Below the pieces are notes generated by a model that saw only the letters and a program-made list of their open reading frames with translations, did not search any database and was not told the DNA's origin. Below, piece after piece: positions 1 through 5,577 of a stretch of DNA of 5,577 nucleotides (the first letter of the stretch is position 1; every line of letters begins with the position of its first letter). The position numbers and the translations under genes were made by a program. Where the stretch lies: positions 1 through 5,577 of the forward strand of contig CAJKKX010000182.1 in NCBI GenBank assembly GCA_905200565.1. The letters run 5' to 3'. This stretch comes from an uncultured Lachnospiraceae bacterium (lineage in GTDB: Bacteria > Bacillota_A > Clostridia > Lachnospirales > Lachnospiraceae).

Positions 1-93
1 TGTCAATCTGGTTGTAAAATAGAAAGAATACAAACAGCAAGTGTTTGAGGCTGGCGTGAACAGTAATCAGATATCTTGTCCGGTATTTAAAAA
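1..93. other. Window edge with no supported gene
   Basis: All plus-strand frames meet stops early. The longest is a 15-codon open stretch from base 1 to a TGA at 46-48, which could be the tail of a gene to the left but is too short to identify. The minus strand shows no start with a ribosome binding site. The two-sided terminator just downstream would suit a plus-strand gene ending near here, but that is inference only. Confidence 0.4.
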
Positions 94-140
94 AGAAAAG
101 GCTGCGCCTGCTTAAATATCAGCGGGACGCAGCCTTTTTT
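94..140. terminator. Bidirectional intrinsic terminator
   Basis: The arm AAGGCTGCG (98-106) pairs with CGCAGCCTT (128-136), and A/T pairs extend the stem outward. The 21-nt loop can form a short inner CTG/CAG stem (108-110 with 120-122). Read on the plus strand, the stem is followed by six T (135-140). Read on the minus strand, it is followed by T4-C-T6. It lies just past the TAA of the minus-strand CNNM gene and is best read as that gene's terminator. Its symmetry suggests it also serves a convergent gene to the left. Confidence 0.88.
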
Positions 141-144
141 GACT

Positions 145-1416
145 TTAAACGCTTATTTCTTCTTCCTTTTTGGGAAGATACAGATGTACCTGGTCGATCC
201 GGTTTTTGTCGACCGCATCCACCACGAGACGGATGCCGTCCGCTGTGGTGACGGATTCGCCAACCGCAGGCAGATGGTCAAGTCCGCCGATGATCAGACC
301 GCCGAGGGAATCGTAGTCCTCCGAGTGAAGCGACAGATGCAGCGCATCGTTGACGTCGTCGAGCTTCATAAAACCGGCGATCACATATTCGTTTTCGGAA
401 ATCTTTTTGATGAGATCTTCCTCATCCTTGTCGTATTCGTCGCGGATCTCGCCGACGATCTCCTCCAGCAGATCCTCCAGTGTAATAAGACCTGCCGTTG
501 CGCCATATTCATCCAGCACGATGGTGAAGTTGATGGAAGCCTGGCGCATCTCATCCATTAATTCCGAAGTATTCTTATATTCATACGTGAAATATGGTTC
601 ACGCATCATGCCGCGCAGATCAAAGCTGTTCTCGTCACAGAAGATCAGATCCTTGATATTGAGCACACCAACGACATTATCGGTACTTTCCTCATAAACC
701 GGCAGTCGGGTAAACTTTTCTTCGCGGAAAATATTCAGCACCTCATGATAGGAGGCGTTGACATCAACGGAAACCATCTCCACCCGCGGGATCATAATAT
801 CCTTCGCCTGCGTGTCGCCGAAATCGAACACATTGTAGATCATCTGCTTTTCTTCCTGCTCAATGACGCCGTCCTCGTGGCTGACATCCACGTAGGTGCG
901 CAGCTCATTTTCCGTCATGACGTCGCCTTTGGCATTGGGGTCGACCCCAAGAAGCCTGATAAGCAGATTAGAAAGCTGGTTCGTAATGAAAATAACCGGT
1001 GTAAGTACCTTTGTCAGTATGTAAATGATTCCGGCATCCGACAATGCAAGCTTTTCTGCATTGTGGGAAGCGTATGTTTTCGGGGAAATCTCACCGAAAA
1101 TAAGAATCAGCAGCGTCAGTACGCCGCTTCCGATACTGACCGCCCAGCTTCCGAACAGACTGGTGACAAGGGTGGTAACCATAGAAGCTGCACCGATATT
1201 TACGATATTGTTGCCGATCAATATGGCGCTGAGCATCTTTCCCGGATTTTCCGTCACCTTTAAGAGGGTGGCGGCGCGTTTGTTTCCTTCATCCGCCAGA
1301 GTCTTGATTTTGATTTTGTTTACCGTGGTCAAAGCCGTTTCCGCTGAGGAAAAAAATGCGGAAAGGGCAATCAGCAGCACTATTACGCCTAGCTGTATGG
1401 CCTCGCCTGAGTCCAA
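145..1416 (-). CDS. CNNM/HlyC-CorC family membrane protein with paired CBS domains, probable divalent-cation (Mg2+) exporter
   Basis: A 423-residue protein from the chosen TTG start. An N-terminal CNNM (DUF21) membrane domain covers about 5-185. It carries the family signatures FFSSAET (21-27), GNN (68-70) and FGEISPK (107-113), whose small and acidic residues line the ion site in solved CNNM/CorC structures. Two CBS domains follow (about 205-260, opening with MIPR, and 265-322, with LDEYGATAGLITLEDLLEEI), which bind adenine nucleotides in this family. A CorC_HlyC C-terminal domain covers about 338-416. The length is typical. Characterised relatives such as Bacillus and Staphylococcus MpfA protect against excess Mg2+ by export. 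The annotation 'hemolysin' often given to this family is misleading. Here Mg2+ transport is inferred from family, and the exact ion is uncertain. The gene is monocistronic, has its own promoter and terminator, and is divergent from the TIGR04086 gene. A GTG 13 codons upstream (1455) lacks a ribosome binding site. Confidence 0.93.
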   Translation of the reverse strand: MDSGEAIQLGVIVLLIALSAFFSSAETALTTVNKIKIKTLADEGNKRAATLLKVTENPGKMLSAILIGNNIVNIGAASMVTTLVTSLFGSWAVSIGSGVLTLLILIFGEISPKTYASHNAEKLALSDAGIIYILTKVLTPVIFITNQLSNLLIRLLGVDPNAKGDVMTENELRTYVDVSHEDGVIEQEEKQMIYNVFDFGDTQAKDIMIPRVEMVSVDVNASYHEVLNIFREEKFTRLPVYEESTDNVVGVLNIKDLIFCDENSFDLRGMMREPYFTYEYKNTSELMDEMRQASINFTIVLDEYGATAGLITLEDLLEEIVGEIRDEYDKDEEDLIKKISENEYVIAGFMKLDDVNDALHLSLHSEDYDSLGGLIIGGLDHLPAVGESVTTADGIRLVVDAVDKNRIDQVHLYLPKKEEEISV

Positions 1417-1431
1417 AATGTCATCTCCTTT
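1414..1431 (-). promoter_or_regulatory. Ribosome binding site that fixes a TTG start for the CNNM gene
   Basis: On the minus strand AAAGGAG (1431-1425) is followed by an 8-nt spacer and then TTG at 1416-1414, in frame with the coding region. The alternative in-frame GTG at 1455 has no Shine-Dalgarno sequence and would lie only about 4 nt inside the predicted transcript. An ATG at 1424-1422 is out of frame. The protein then begins M-DSGEAIQLG directly before the first membrane helix, as expected for this family. Confidence 0.85.
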
Positions 1432-1465
1432 CGGTGCAGAGATCAAATACTGCACTTGTTTGATA

Positions 1466-1494
1466 ATGATAGCGTATTTCTAAAAAAAAATCAA
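1466..1494 (-). promoter_or_regulatory. Sigma-A-type promoter of the CNNM gene
   Basis: On the minus strand, TTGATT (1494-1489) and TATCAT (1471-1466) are separated by 17 nt. They match the sigma-A consensus at 4 of 6 and 5 of 6 positions. The predicted start near 1459 gives a leader of about 43 nt before the TTG codon, which is too short for an M-box Mg2+ riboswitch. Confidence 0.65.
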
Positions 1495-1608
1495 GGAAAC
1501 AAGCACACTTTATATAAATTTTAGTATCTGTTTGCAGCTGCGCATCTGTCAGGAATACTTTCCGGGCCTGCCGCATATATTAACAACAGACAGGAGGGAG
1601 GAGAATTT

Positions 1609-1968
1609 ATGCTTGCAGGATCAAATATCCGGGTCGTGGTGAAGTCATTGATTATTTCCTATATTATTACGGGGATTCTGCTGCTGCTTACGGCGCTGCT
1701 GCTTTACAGGCTGGAACCGCAGCAGAGTATGGTTTCGGTGGGAATCCTCGTGATTTATGTACTCAGCAGTTTTTTAGGCGGGCTGCTGGCGGGAAAAGGG
1801 ATAAGGAGCCAGAAATTTTTGTGGGGACTGGTGACGGGCACGCTTTATTTTATAATGCTGCTTGCGGCTTCCTGGATATCAGGCGGCATTGATGCGAAGG
1901 CGGCGGAAATTATCACAACGATGCTGCTTTGCCTTGGAGGAGGCATGCTTGGCGGAATGCTGGCATAG
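1609..1968 (+). CDS. Small four-helix membrane protein, TIGR04086 (YrzE-like) family
   Basis: A 119-residue, very hydrophobic protein with four predicted transmembrane helices at about 9-33, 42-62, 70-91 and 100-118. The last is rich in glycine and methionine (GGGMLGGML), which would favour tight helix packing, and it runs to the C-terminus. Length and layout fit the TIGR04086 family, common in Firmicutes, whose function is unknown. No catalytic or metal-binding motif is visible. The ATG start is preceded by a purine run with AGGAG at 1599-1603, 5 nt upstream. No convincing plus-strand promoter is visible in the 192-bp divergent gap; the nearest candidate (TTGCAG at 1532, TACTTT at 1556) matches poorly. 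No terminator separates it from the rho promoter, which begins 7 nt after its stop, so read-through into rho is possible. The family assignment rests on pattern recall, not a search. Confidence 0.8.
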   Translation: MLAGSNIRVVVKSLIISYIITGILLLLTALLLYRLEPQQSMVSVGILVIYVLSSFLGGLLAGKGIRSQKFLWGLVTGTLYFIMLLAASWISGGIDAKAAEIITTMLLCLGGGMLGGMLA

Positions 1969-1975
1969 AAAAATG

Positions 1976-2004
1976 TTGCATTTTGAAAAACAACGTGCTA
2001 TAAT
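1976..2004 (+). promoter_or_regulatory. Strong promoter of rho, extended -10
   Basis: TTGCAT (1976-1981), a 17-nt spacer, and a perfect TATAAT (1999-2004) preceded by TGC (1996-1998), an extended -10. The predicted transcription start is near 2011. A small inverted repeat, AAAATG-TTG-CATTTT (1970-1984), overlaps the -35 box. It could be a weak operator or a chance AT-rich repeat. Confidence 0.85.
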
Positions 2005-2010
2005 ACCGCT

Positions 2011-2126
2011 ATCTACATAATATCGTGTCAATTCCGACAGATACCCATTTTATAAATGTTAAAGTGCAGATGATGGATATTCGTATTTTTGTTAGATACG
2101 CAGAGTGAGAATAGAAAGGAAATTTT
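2011..2126 (+). promoter_or_regulatory. Rho mRNA leader, about 116 nt
   Basis: The untranslated stretch between the predicted start and the rho ATG has no strong hairpin and no U-tract terminator. The only local fold is a weak CGTAT/ATACG stem (2082-2086 with 2096-2100). It includes unstructured, C-containing segments (about 2025-2050). In other bacteria Rho can end its own leader transcription, and a long unstructured leader is compatible with that, but no specific signal is visible. Confidence 0.4.
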
Positions 2127-3575
2127 ATGACGAGAGAACAGTATGAATCGCTCCCGGCAGTTCAGCTAAAGGAGATTGCCAGGGCAAGAGGACTAAAGGT
2201 AACTGGCGGTATGCGCAAGTCAGAGGTAGTGGAACTGATGCTTGCGGAGGACGAGAAAGACGGACAGAAGAATGCGGCGGATGCAAAAGCGGAGGAGCCG
2301 ATCGCTGCCGCGGGGAAGGCAGAACCGTCTGCGGTGGAAATGAAAACGGAACGCCGTCCGGCAGAGGAAAAAACAGAAAATACAGCGGCGGAGGCCGGCG
2401 AGGCCGGAGAACGGTCGGACAGGCCGCCCGTGGATATCGCGCAGCTTGACAGCGGCATTGTTGTGCAGGGAATTCTGGAAGTGCTGCCGGACGGCTACGG
2501 TTTTATCCGCAGCAATCATTATCTTCCGGGGGAAAACGACGTTTATGTATCCCCGTCACAGATCCGCAGATTTGGGCTGAAAACGGGAGATATCCTGACC
2601 GGAAACACACGCATTAAGACGATGCAGGAGAAATTCAGCGCGCTTTTGTATCTGACGTCGATCAACGGCATGGCGCCGGGCGAGGCGTCAAAGCGCTACA
2701 ACTTTGAAGATATGACGCCGATCTTCCCGAACGAGCGGCTGCGCCTGGAGCGCGGAAGCAGGGACGTGTCCATGCGTATCGTGGATCTCATTTCCCCGAT
2801 CGGAAAAGGACAGCGCGGGATGATCGTGTCCCAGCCAAAAGCGGGAAAAACGACGCTATTAAAGGACGTCGCAAAATCGATCCTGAAAAATAATCCGGAG
2901 GTTCATCTGATCATCTTGCTGATCGACGAGCGCCCGGAGGAGGTTACAGATATCCGTGAGGCGATCGTCGGCGACAACGTGGAGGTGGTCTATTCGACCT
3001 TTGACGAACTGCCGGAGCATCATAAGCGCGTGTCCGAGATGGTTATTGAGCGCGCAAAGCGTCTGGTGGAGCACAAACGCGACGTGGTGATCCTTTTGGA
3101 CAGCATCACGCGCCTTGCACGCGCGTACAACCTGGTCGTGCCGCCAAGCGGACGCACTCTGTCCGGCGGTCTTGACCCGGCGGCGCTGCATATGCCGAAG
3201 CGCTTCTTCGGCGCGGCGAGAAATATGCGCGAGGGCGGCAGCCTGACCGTGCTTGCAACGGCCCTTGTGGATACCGGAAGCAAGATGGACGATGTGGTCT
3301 ATGAGGAATTTAAGGGCACCGGCAACATGGAGCTTGTTCTGGACCGCAAGCTCTCCGAAAAGCGTGTATTCCCGGCAATTGATATTCCGAAATCCAGCAC
3401 GCGCAGGGAGGATCTGCTGCTTGACCACGAGGAGCAGGAGGCGGTTTACATCATGCGCCGGGCGTTAAATGGCATGAAATCTGACGAGGCGGTAGAGAAT
3501 ATTCTCAATTTGTTTGTGCGTACGCGGGATAACCGTGAATTTGTGCAGACAGTAAAGAAGCAAAAATTTATATAA
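2127..3575 (+). CDS. rho: Transcription termination factor Rho
   Basis: A 482-residue hexameric RNA-dependent ATPase that loads on nascent RNA and dislodges RNA polymerase. Domains: an N-terminal Rho_N helical domain (about 5-40); a low-complexity Ala/Glu/Lys linker (about 41-103); a cold-shock-type primary RNA-binding domain (about 107-182, with GYGFIRS at 123-129); and a RecA-like ATPase core (about 200-475). All key residues are present: Walker A PKAGKTT (237-243), catalytic Glu268 in [10 protein letters not shown], Walker B Asp325 in [11 protein letters not shown], the Q-loop ([10 protein letters not shown], 345-354), the R-loop (DTGSK, 382-386) and Arg426, aligning with the E. coli arginine finger R366. 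The bicyclomycin-contact segments ([13 protein letters not shown]) look conserved. The ATG follows AAAGGA by 6 nt. The extra length over E. coli Rho (419 residues) lies mostly in the linker. No terminator follows, and the rpmE -35 box begins 5 nt past the stop, so some rho transcripts may continue into rpmE. Confidence 0.99.
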   Translation: MTREQYESLPAVQLKEIARARGLKVTGGMRKSEVVELMLAEDEKDGQKNAADAKAEEPIAAAGKAEPSAVEMKTERRPAEEKTENTAAEAGEAGERSDRPPVDIAQLDSGIVVQGILEVLPDGYGFIRSNHYLPGENDVYVSPSQIRRFGLKTGDILTGNTRIKTMQEKFSALLYLTSINGMAPGEASKRYNFEDMTPIFPNERLRLERGSRDVSMRIVDLISPIGKGQRGMIVSQPKAGKTTLLKDVAKSILKNNPEVHLIILLIDERPEEVTDIREAIVGDNVEVVYSTFDELPEHHKRVSEMVIERAKRLVEHKRDVVILLDSITRLARAYNLVVPPSGRTLSGGLDPAALHMPKRFFGAARNMREGGSLTVLATALVDTGSKMDDVVYEEFKGTGNMELVLDRKLSEKRVFPAIDIPKSSTRREDLLLDHEEQEAVYIMRRALNGMKSDEAVENILNLFVRTRDNREFVQTVKKQKFI

Positions 3576-3579
3576 GTAC

Positions 3580-3608
3580 TTGCAAATAAAGTCGGAATGT
3601 GCTATAAT
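3580..3608 (+). promoter_or_regulatory. Strong promoter of rpmE, extended -10
   Basis: TTGCAA (3580-3585), a 17-nt spacer and a perfect TATAAT (3603-3608) preceded by TGC (3600-3602). The predicted start near 3615 gives a leader of about 30 nt. The layout, including the GTGCTATAAT core, repeats that of the rho promoter. No palindromic Zur-like operator is evident. Confidence 0.85.
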
Positions 3609-3644
3609 CCAAGCATTGCTTAACTGAATTGTGAGGTGAAAATC

Positions 3645-3848
3645 ATGAAAGAGGGAATCCATCCGGCATACCATCAGGCAACTGTTACCTGCAACTGTGG
3701 AAATACATTTACGACAGGCTCTACAAAGAAGGACATCCACGTAGAAATCTGCTCAAAGTGCCATTCGTTCTACACAGGACAGCAGAAGACAGCGGCTGCC
3801 CGCGGACGTATTGATAAGTTTAACAAGAAATACGGCATCAATGCATAA
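3645..3848 (+). CDS. rpmE: 50S ribosomal protein L31, zinc-binding (C+) type
   Basis: A 67-residue protein starting [11 protein letters not shown], the standard opening of bacterial L31, and of normal length. It sits in the large subunit near the central protuberance and helps bridge the subunits. Cys16 and Cys18 (CNC) and Cys36 and Cys39 (CSKC) form the zinc ribbon, so this is the C+ form and not the zinc-free paralogue induced in zinc shortage. The basic C-terminus ([14 protein letters not shown]) is typical. I use the ATG at 3645 because GAGGTG (3633-3638) lies 6 nt upstream. The in-frame GTG at 3636 would lie within that ribosome binding site. The gene has its own promoter and terminator, so it can be expressed independently of rho and the downstream operon. 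Confidence 0.98.
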   Translation: MKEGIHPAYHQATVTCNCGNTFTTGSTKKDIHVEICSKCHSFYTGQQKTAAARGRIDKFNKKYGINA

Positions 3849-3864
3849 TAGAAATGGTAACGGT

Positions 3865-3897
3865 AAGGTTGAGGTTGGACAAATCTCAACCTTTTTT
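3865..3897 (+). terminator. Intrinsic terminator of rpmE
   Basis: AAGGTTGAG (3865-3873) pairs perfectly with CTCAACCTT (3885-3893) across an 11-nt loop, and a six-T run ends at 3897. It lies 17 nt past the rpmE stop. Transcripts that pass it enter the structured leader of the DUF1385 gene. Confidence 0.92.
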
Positions 3898-3900
3898 GCT

Positions 3901-3987
3901 ATGAAAGCCCGGTCGACATGCGTCAGCACGCAGCAATCGGGGCTTTCATTTGTGGGGAAAGAAGGTCCCGAATGGACTTTCGTTTTT
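3901..3987 (+). promoter_or_regulatory. Candidate transcription attenuator or riboswitch-like leader of the DUF1385-prmC operon
   Basis: Four segments can pair in exclusive ways. A (3901-3910) pairs with B (3940-3949) in 10 perfect base pairs, enclosing a TGCGT/ACGCA hairpin (3919-3923 with 3928-3932) with a CAGC tetraloop. Extended B (3937-3947) pairs with C (3961-3971) in 11 uninterrupted pairs, two of them G-U, around a 13-nt loop. C (3961-3968) pairs with D (3974-3981) as the terminator stem. A:B would free C for the terminator (off), while B:C would block it (on). The Shine-Dalgarno sequence starts right after the terminator U-tract. I recognise no known riboswitch or protein-binding leader in it. 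The pairings are seen in the sequence; regulation is inferred. Confidence 0.5.
3961..3987 (+). terminator. Conditional terminator abutting the DUF1385 ribosome binding site
   Basis: GAAGGTCC (3961-3968) pairs with GGACTTTC (3974-3981), 8 bp including one G-U, across a CGAAT loop. One G and then five T (3983-3987) follow. The AAGGAGG Shine-Dalgarno sequence begins at the next base. A terminator in this place would silence the gene it precedes unless it is conditional. The U-tract is short, so it may be only partly efficient. Confidence 0.6.
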
Positions 3988-3999
3988 AAGGAGGACAGT

Positions 4000-5070
4000 A
4001 TGAAAGGTTCTGGAATTGGCGGACAGGCGGTCATGGAGGGCGTCATGATGAAAAACGGCGACCGTTATGCCGTGGCAGTACGCAAGCCCGATAAAGAGAT
4101 TATCGTGAAAACGGAAGAATCTCCGGCATTTATCAAAGGGAAAAAGGTGCTGGAGCTTCCGTTTGTGCGCGGTGTGTTCAGCTTTGTGGATTCACTGGTG
4201 CTTGGCATGAAAACACTGACATACTCCGCCGGCTTTTTTGAGGATGAAGAGGAGGAAGAGCCGGAGAAGGAGCCGTCAAAGCTTGATAAAAAAATCGACA
4301 GCTTTTTAAACACAAAGAAGGGCATGGACATCCTGATGGGCATTACGGTGGCTATTTCCATGGTCTTTGCTGTAGCGGTATTTATGATCCTGCCGTATTT
4401 TCTGTCGCTGCTTCTTCAGAAGGTGACGGACAATACCAACATTATTGTTACCTGCGAGGGTATTCTGAAGATTGCGATCTTCCTGCTTTATATCAAGCTG
4501 ATCTCAAATATGAAGGATATCCAGCGGGTGTTTATGTACCACGGCGCGGAGCATAAATGCATCAACTGTATCGAACACGGGATGGAGCTGAACGTGGAAA
4601 ACGTGATGAAAAGCTCCAGGGAGCATAAGCGCTGCGGAACCAGCTTTTTGCTGATCGTCATGGTCGTCAGCGTGATCGTGCATATGTTTATCCGCGTGGA
4701 GTCGAGCGTGCTCGGCTTTGTGATCCGCATTCTGCTGCTGCCGGTGATCGCAGGTATTTCCTATGAGTTTATCCGCCTTGCCGGGAAATCGGAGAACAGG
4801 CTTGTAAATCTTTTGAGCAGGCCGGGCATGATGCTGCAGCACCAGACGACGCGCGAGCCGACGCCGGATATGGTGGAGGTGGCGATCGCTTCCGTGGAAG
4901 CAGTGTTCGACTGGAAGAAATTTTTAAATGAAAATTTTGGAACAAATTACGAAATTACAGAGAAAGAATACGTGTGCAAAGAGACGATCGTTCCGGGCAC
5001 GGAGCGGACGGAGAAGGATAGCGCGCCGACAGAGAAGCAGGGCGTCGCTGCGGAGGGCGCGGCAGGATGA
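4000..5070 (+). CDS. DUF1385 (YqhQ-type) polytopic membrane protein of unknown function
   Basis: A 356-residue protein with the family's hallmark blocks: GGQAVMEGVMM (7-17), YHGAEHKCIN (180-189), HKRCGTSFL (209-217), GISYEFIRL (252-260) and PGMMLQ followed by TTREP (275-286). Four hydrophobic segments are visible at about 110-138, 150-170, 214-232 and 236-258. An acidic stretch (81-92) precedes the first, and a charged, low-complexity tail (about 327-356) ends the protein. His181, Glu184, His185, Cys190, His209 and Cys212 cluster between helices 2 and 3 and could bind a metal (inference). The family is widespread in Firmicutes, often beside rpmE and prmC; its biochemical role is not known to me. 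The ATG is chosen because AAGGAGG (3988-3994) lies 5 nt upstream and the GGQAV block follows as in homologues. The frame stays open upstream to 3811, but that stretch overlaps rpmE and the leader. It is translationally coupled to prmC. Confidence 0.93.
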   Translation: MKGSGIGGQAVMEGVMMKNGDRYAVAVRKPDKEIIVKTEESPAFIKGKKVLELPFVRGVFSFVDSLVLGMKTLTYSAGFFEDEEEEEPEKEPSKLDKKIDSFLNTKKGMDILMGITVAISMVFAVAVFMILPYFLSLLLQKVTDNTNIIVTCEGILKIAIFLLYIKLISNMKDIQRVFMYHGAEHKCINCIEHGMELNVENVMKSSREHKRCGTSFLLIVMVVSVIVHMFIRVESSVLGFVIRILLLPVIAGISYEFIRLAGKSENRLVNLLSRPGMMLQHQTTREPTPDMVEVAIASVEAVFDWKKFLNENFGTNYEITEKEYVCKETIVPGTERTEKDSAPTEKQGVAAEGAAG

Positions 5071-5577
5071 GAAATGCTGCGGAGGAAGCTGCGAAAGCCG
5101 GATGCCGGGACGCTGAGGAAGACATGCAGCAGGAGAAGGCGGAAAAATGTTCTTACTGCGGGCTGCTGCAGTGGGGGATCGGTGCGCTGAAGGCACAGGA
5201 AATCACGGAGGCGGCATCTGACGCCTGGATTCTGCTTGAGCACGTGACGGGCATCGACCGCACGCATTATTTTCTGAAAATGACAGAAAGCTGCCCGAAG
5301 GAAGCGGCGGAGAGCTACCGGGAGCTGATCGGACGGCGGGCGCGGCATATGCCGGTGCAGTATCTTACCGGCGAGCAGGAATTTATGGGGTATTCTTTCC
5401 GCGTGAATGAGCAGGTGCTGATCCCGCGGCAGGATACGGAGCTGCTTGTCCTGGAGGCGGAGAAAAAAATCCGTCCGGGTGCGGCGGTGCTTGATATGTG
5501 CACCGGATCGGGCTGTATTATTATCAGTCTGGCAAAGCGATGCCGCATCAGTGCTTTTGCGGCGGATATTTCAGAGG
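5067..5577 (+). CDS. prmC: Peptide chain release factor N5-glutamine methyltransferase PrmC, 5' part (cut by window edge)
   Basis: The first 170 codons of PrmC (HemK), which uses S-adenosylmethionine to methylate the Gln of the GGQ motif in RF1 and RF2, raising peptide-release efficiency. Visible are the helical N-terminal domain that contacts the release factor (about 33-115: DAWILLEHVTG at 52-62, PVQYLTGEQEFMG at 96-108), the LIPRQDTE motif (118-125), and the SAM-binding glycine loop LDMCTGSGCI (142-151). The catalytic NPPY motif lies beyond the edge. The start ATG overlaps the upstream TGA as ATGA with no well-spaced ribosome binding site, which suggests termination-reinitiation coupling. 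ATG at 5124 (codon 20) is a real alternative: GAGGAAG lies just before it, and it gives an N-terminus closer in length to E. coli PrmC. The first 32 residues are polar and hold a CSYC pair (28-31). prfA is the usual neighbour and may lie near, outside the window. Confidence 0.95.
   Translation, partial: MRNAAEEAAKAGCRDAEEDMQQEKAEKCSYCGLLQWGIGALKAQEITEAASDAWILLEHVTGIDRTHYFLKMTESCPKEAAESYRELIGRRARHMPVQYLTGEQEFMGYSFRVNEQVLIPRQDTELLVLEAEKKIRPGAAVLDMCTGSGCIIISLAKRCRISAFAADISE

Noticed and set aside
139..561. A 140-codon plus-strand open frame opposite the CNNM gene
   Set aside because: A shadow of the CNNM coding sequence. It begins inside the terminator and resembles no family; the other plus-strand frames to 1483 are similar shadows.
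1513..1518. TATAAA as a -10 box for the TIGR04086 gene
   Set aside because: No acceptable -35 lies 16-19 nt upstream, and it is about 90 nt from the ATG; AT-rich sequence alone is not enough.
2082..2100. Hairpin CGTAT/ATACG in the rho leader
   Set aside because: Only 5 bp, mostly A/T, with a 9-nt loop and no U-tract; likely chance.
2859..3428. A 189-codon open frame on the minus strand inside rho
   Set aside because: It lies fully antisense to the highly conserved ATPase core, has no recognisable domain or ribosome binding site, and is explained by the codon bias of rho.
3636..3644. GTG start for rpmE three codons upstream
   Set aside because: The GTG lies within the GAGGTG ribosome binding site of the ATG at 3645, and L31 proteins begin MKxxIHP.
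3876..3905. Possible promoter TGGACA (3876-3881), 18 nt, TATGAA (3900-3905)
   Set aside because: It overlaps the rpmE terminator stem and its -10 matches only 4 of 6. Its start near 3912 would lose segment A of the leader. Kept only as a rival explanation for how the DUF1385 operon is transcribed.
3811..3999. A longer 419-residue DUF1385 protein starting at 3811
   Set aside because: It overlaps the end of rpmE and runs through a terminator and structured leader, while the ATG at 4000 has an ideal AAGGAGG and begins at the family's conserved N-terminus.

Overview
The window looks like core chromosome from a low-to-mid-GC Firmicute of the class Clostridia, most likely a Lachnospiraceae-type organism. 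This is an inference from the gene order rho - rpmE - DUF1385 membrane protein - prmC, the long Ala/Glu-rich N-terminal region of Rho, strong AGGAGG-type ribosome binding sites and sigma-A promoters with TGC-extended -10 boxes. There is no rRNA, tRNA, mobile element or CRISPR array.

Layout. Positions 1-93 hold no gene I can support. A bidirectional intrinsic terminator (about 94-140) follows. A minus-strand gene (145-1416) encodes a CNNM/HlyC-CorC membrane protein with two CBS domains, a probable divalent-cation (Mg2+) exporter. It has its own promoter at 1466-1494, and I place its start at a TTG codon. The rest runs on the plus strand: a 119-residue four-helix TIGR04086-type membrane protein (1609-1968); rho (2127-3575) behind a strong promoter; rpmE for the zinc-type ribosomal protein L31 (3645-3848) behind a near-copy of that promoter; the rpmE terminator; a structured leader; a DUF1385 (YqhQ-type) membrane protein (4000-5070); and prmC (5067 to the window edge, truncated), which overlaps the preceding gene by ATGA.

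Functionally, Rho ends transcription, L31 is a ribosomal protein, and PrmC methylates the Gln of the GGQ motif in release factors. The right half is therefore a transcription/translation-termination neighbourhood, with prfA the expected next gene outside the window. The DUF1385 protein is a conserved passenger of unknown function.

The most notable signal is the 102-nt gap between the rpmE terminator and the DUF1385 start. Four segments there can form three mutually exclusive stems (A:B, B:C, C:D). The last, C:D, is an intrinsic terminator whose U-tract abuts the Shine-Dalgarno sequence. This is the logic of a transcription attenuator or riboswitch and matches no leader class I recognise. It would control the DUF1385-prmC operon.
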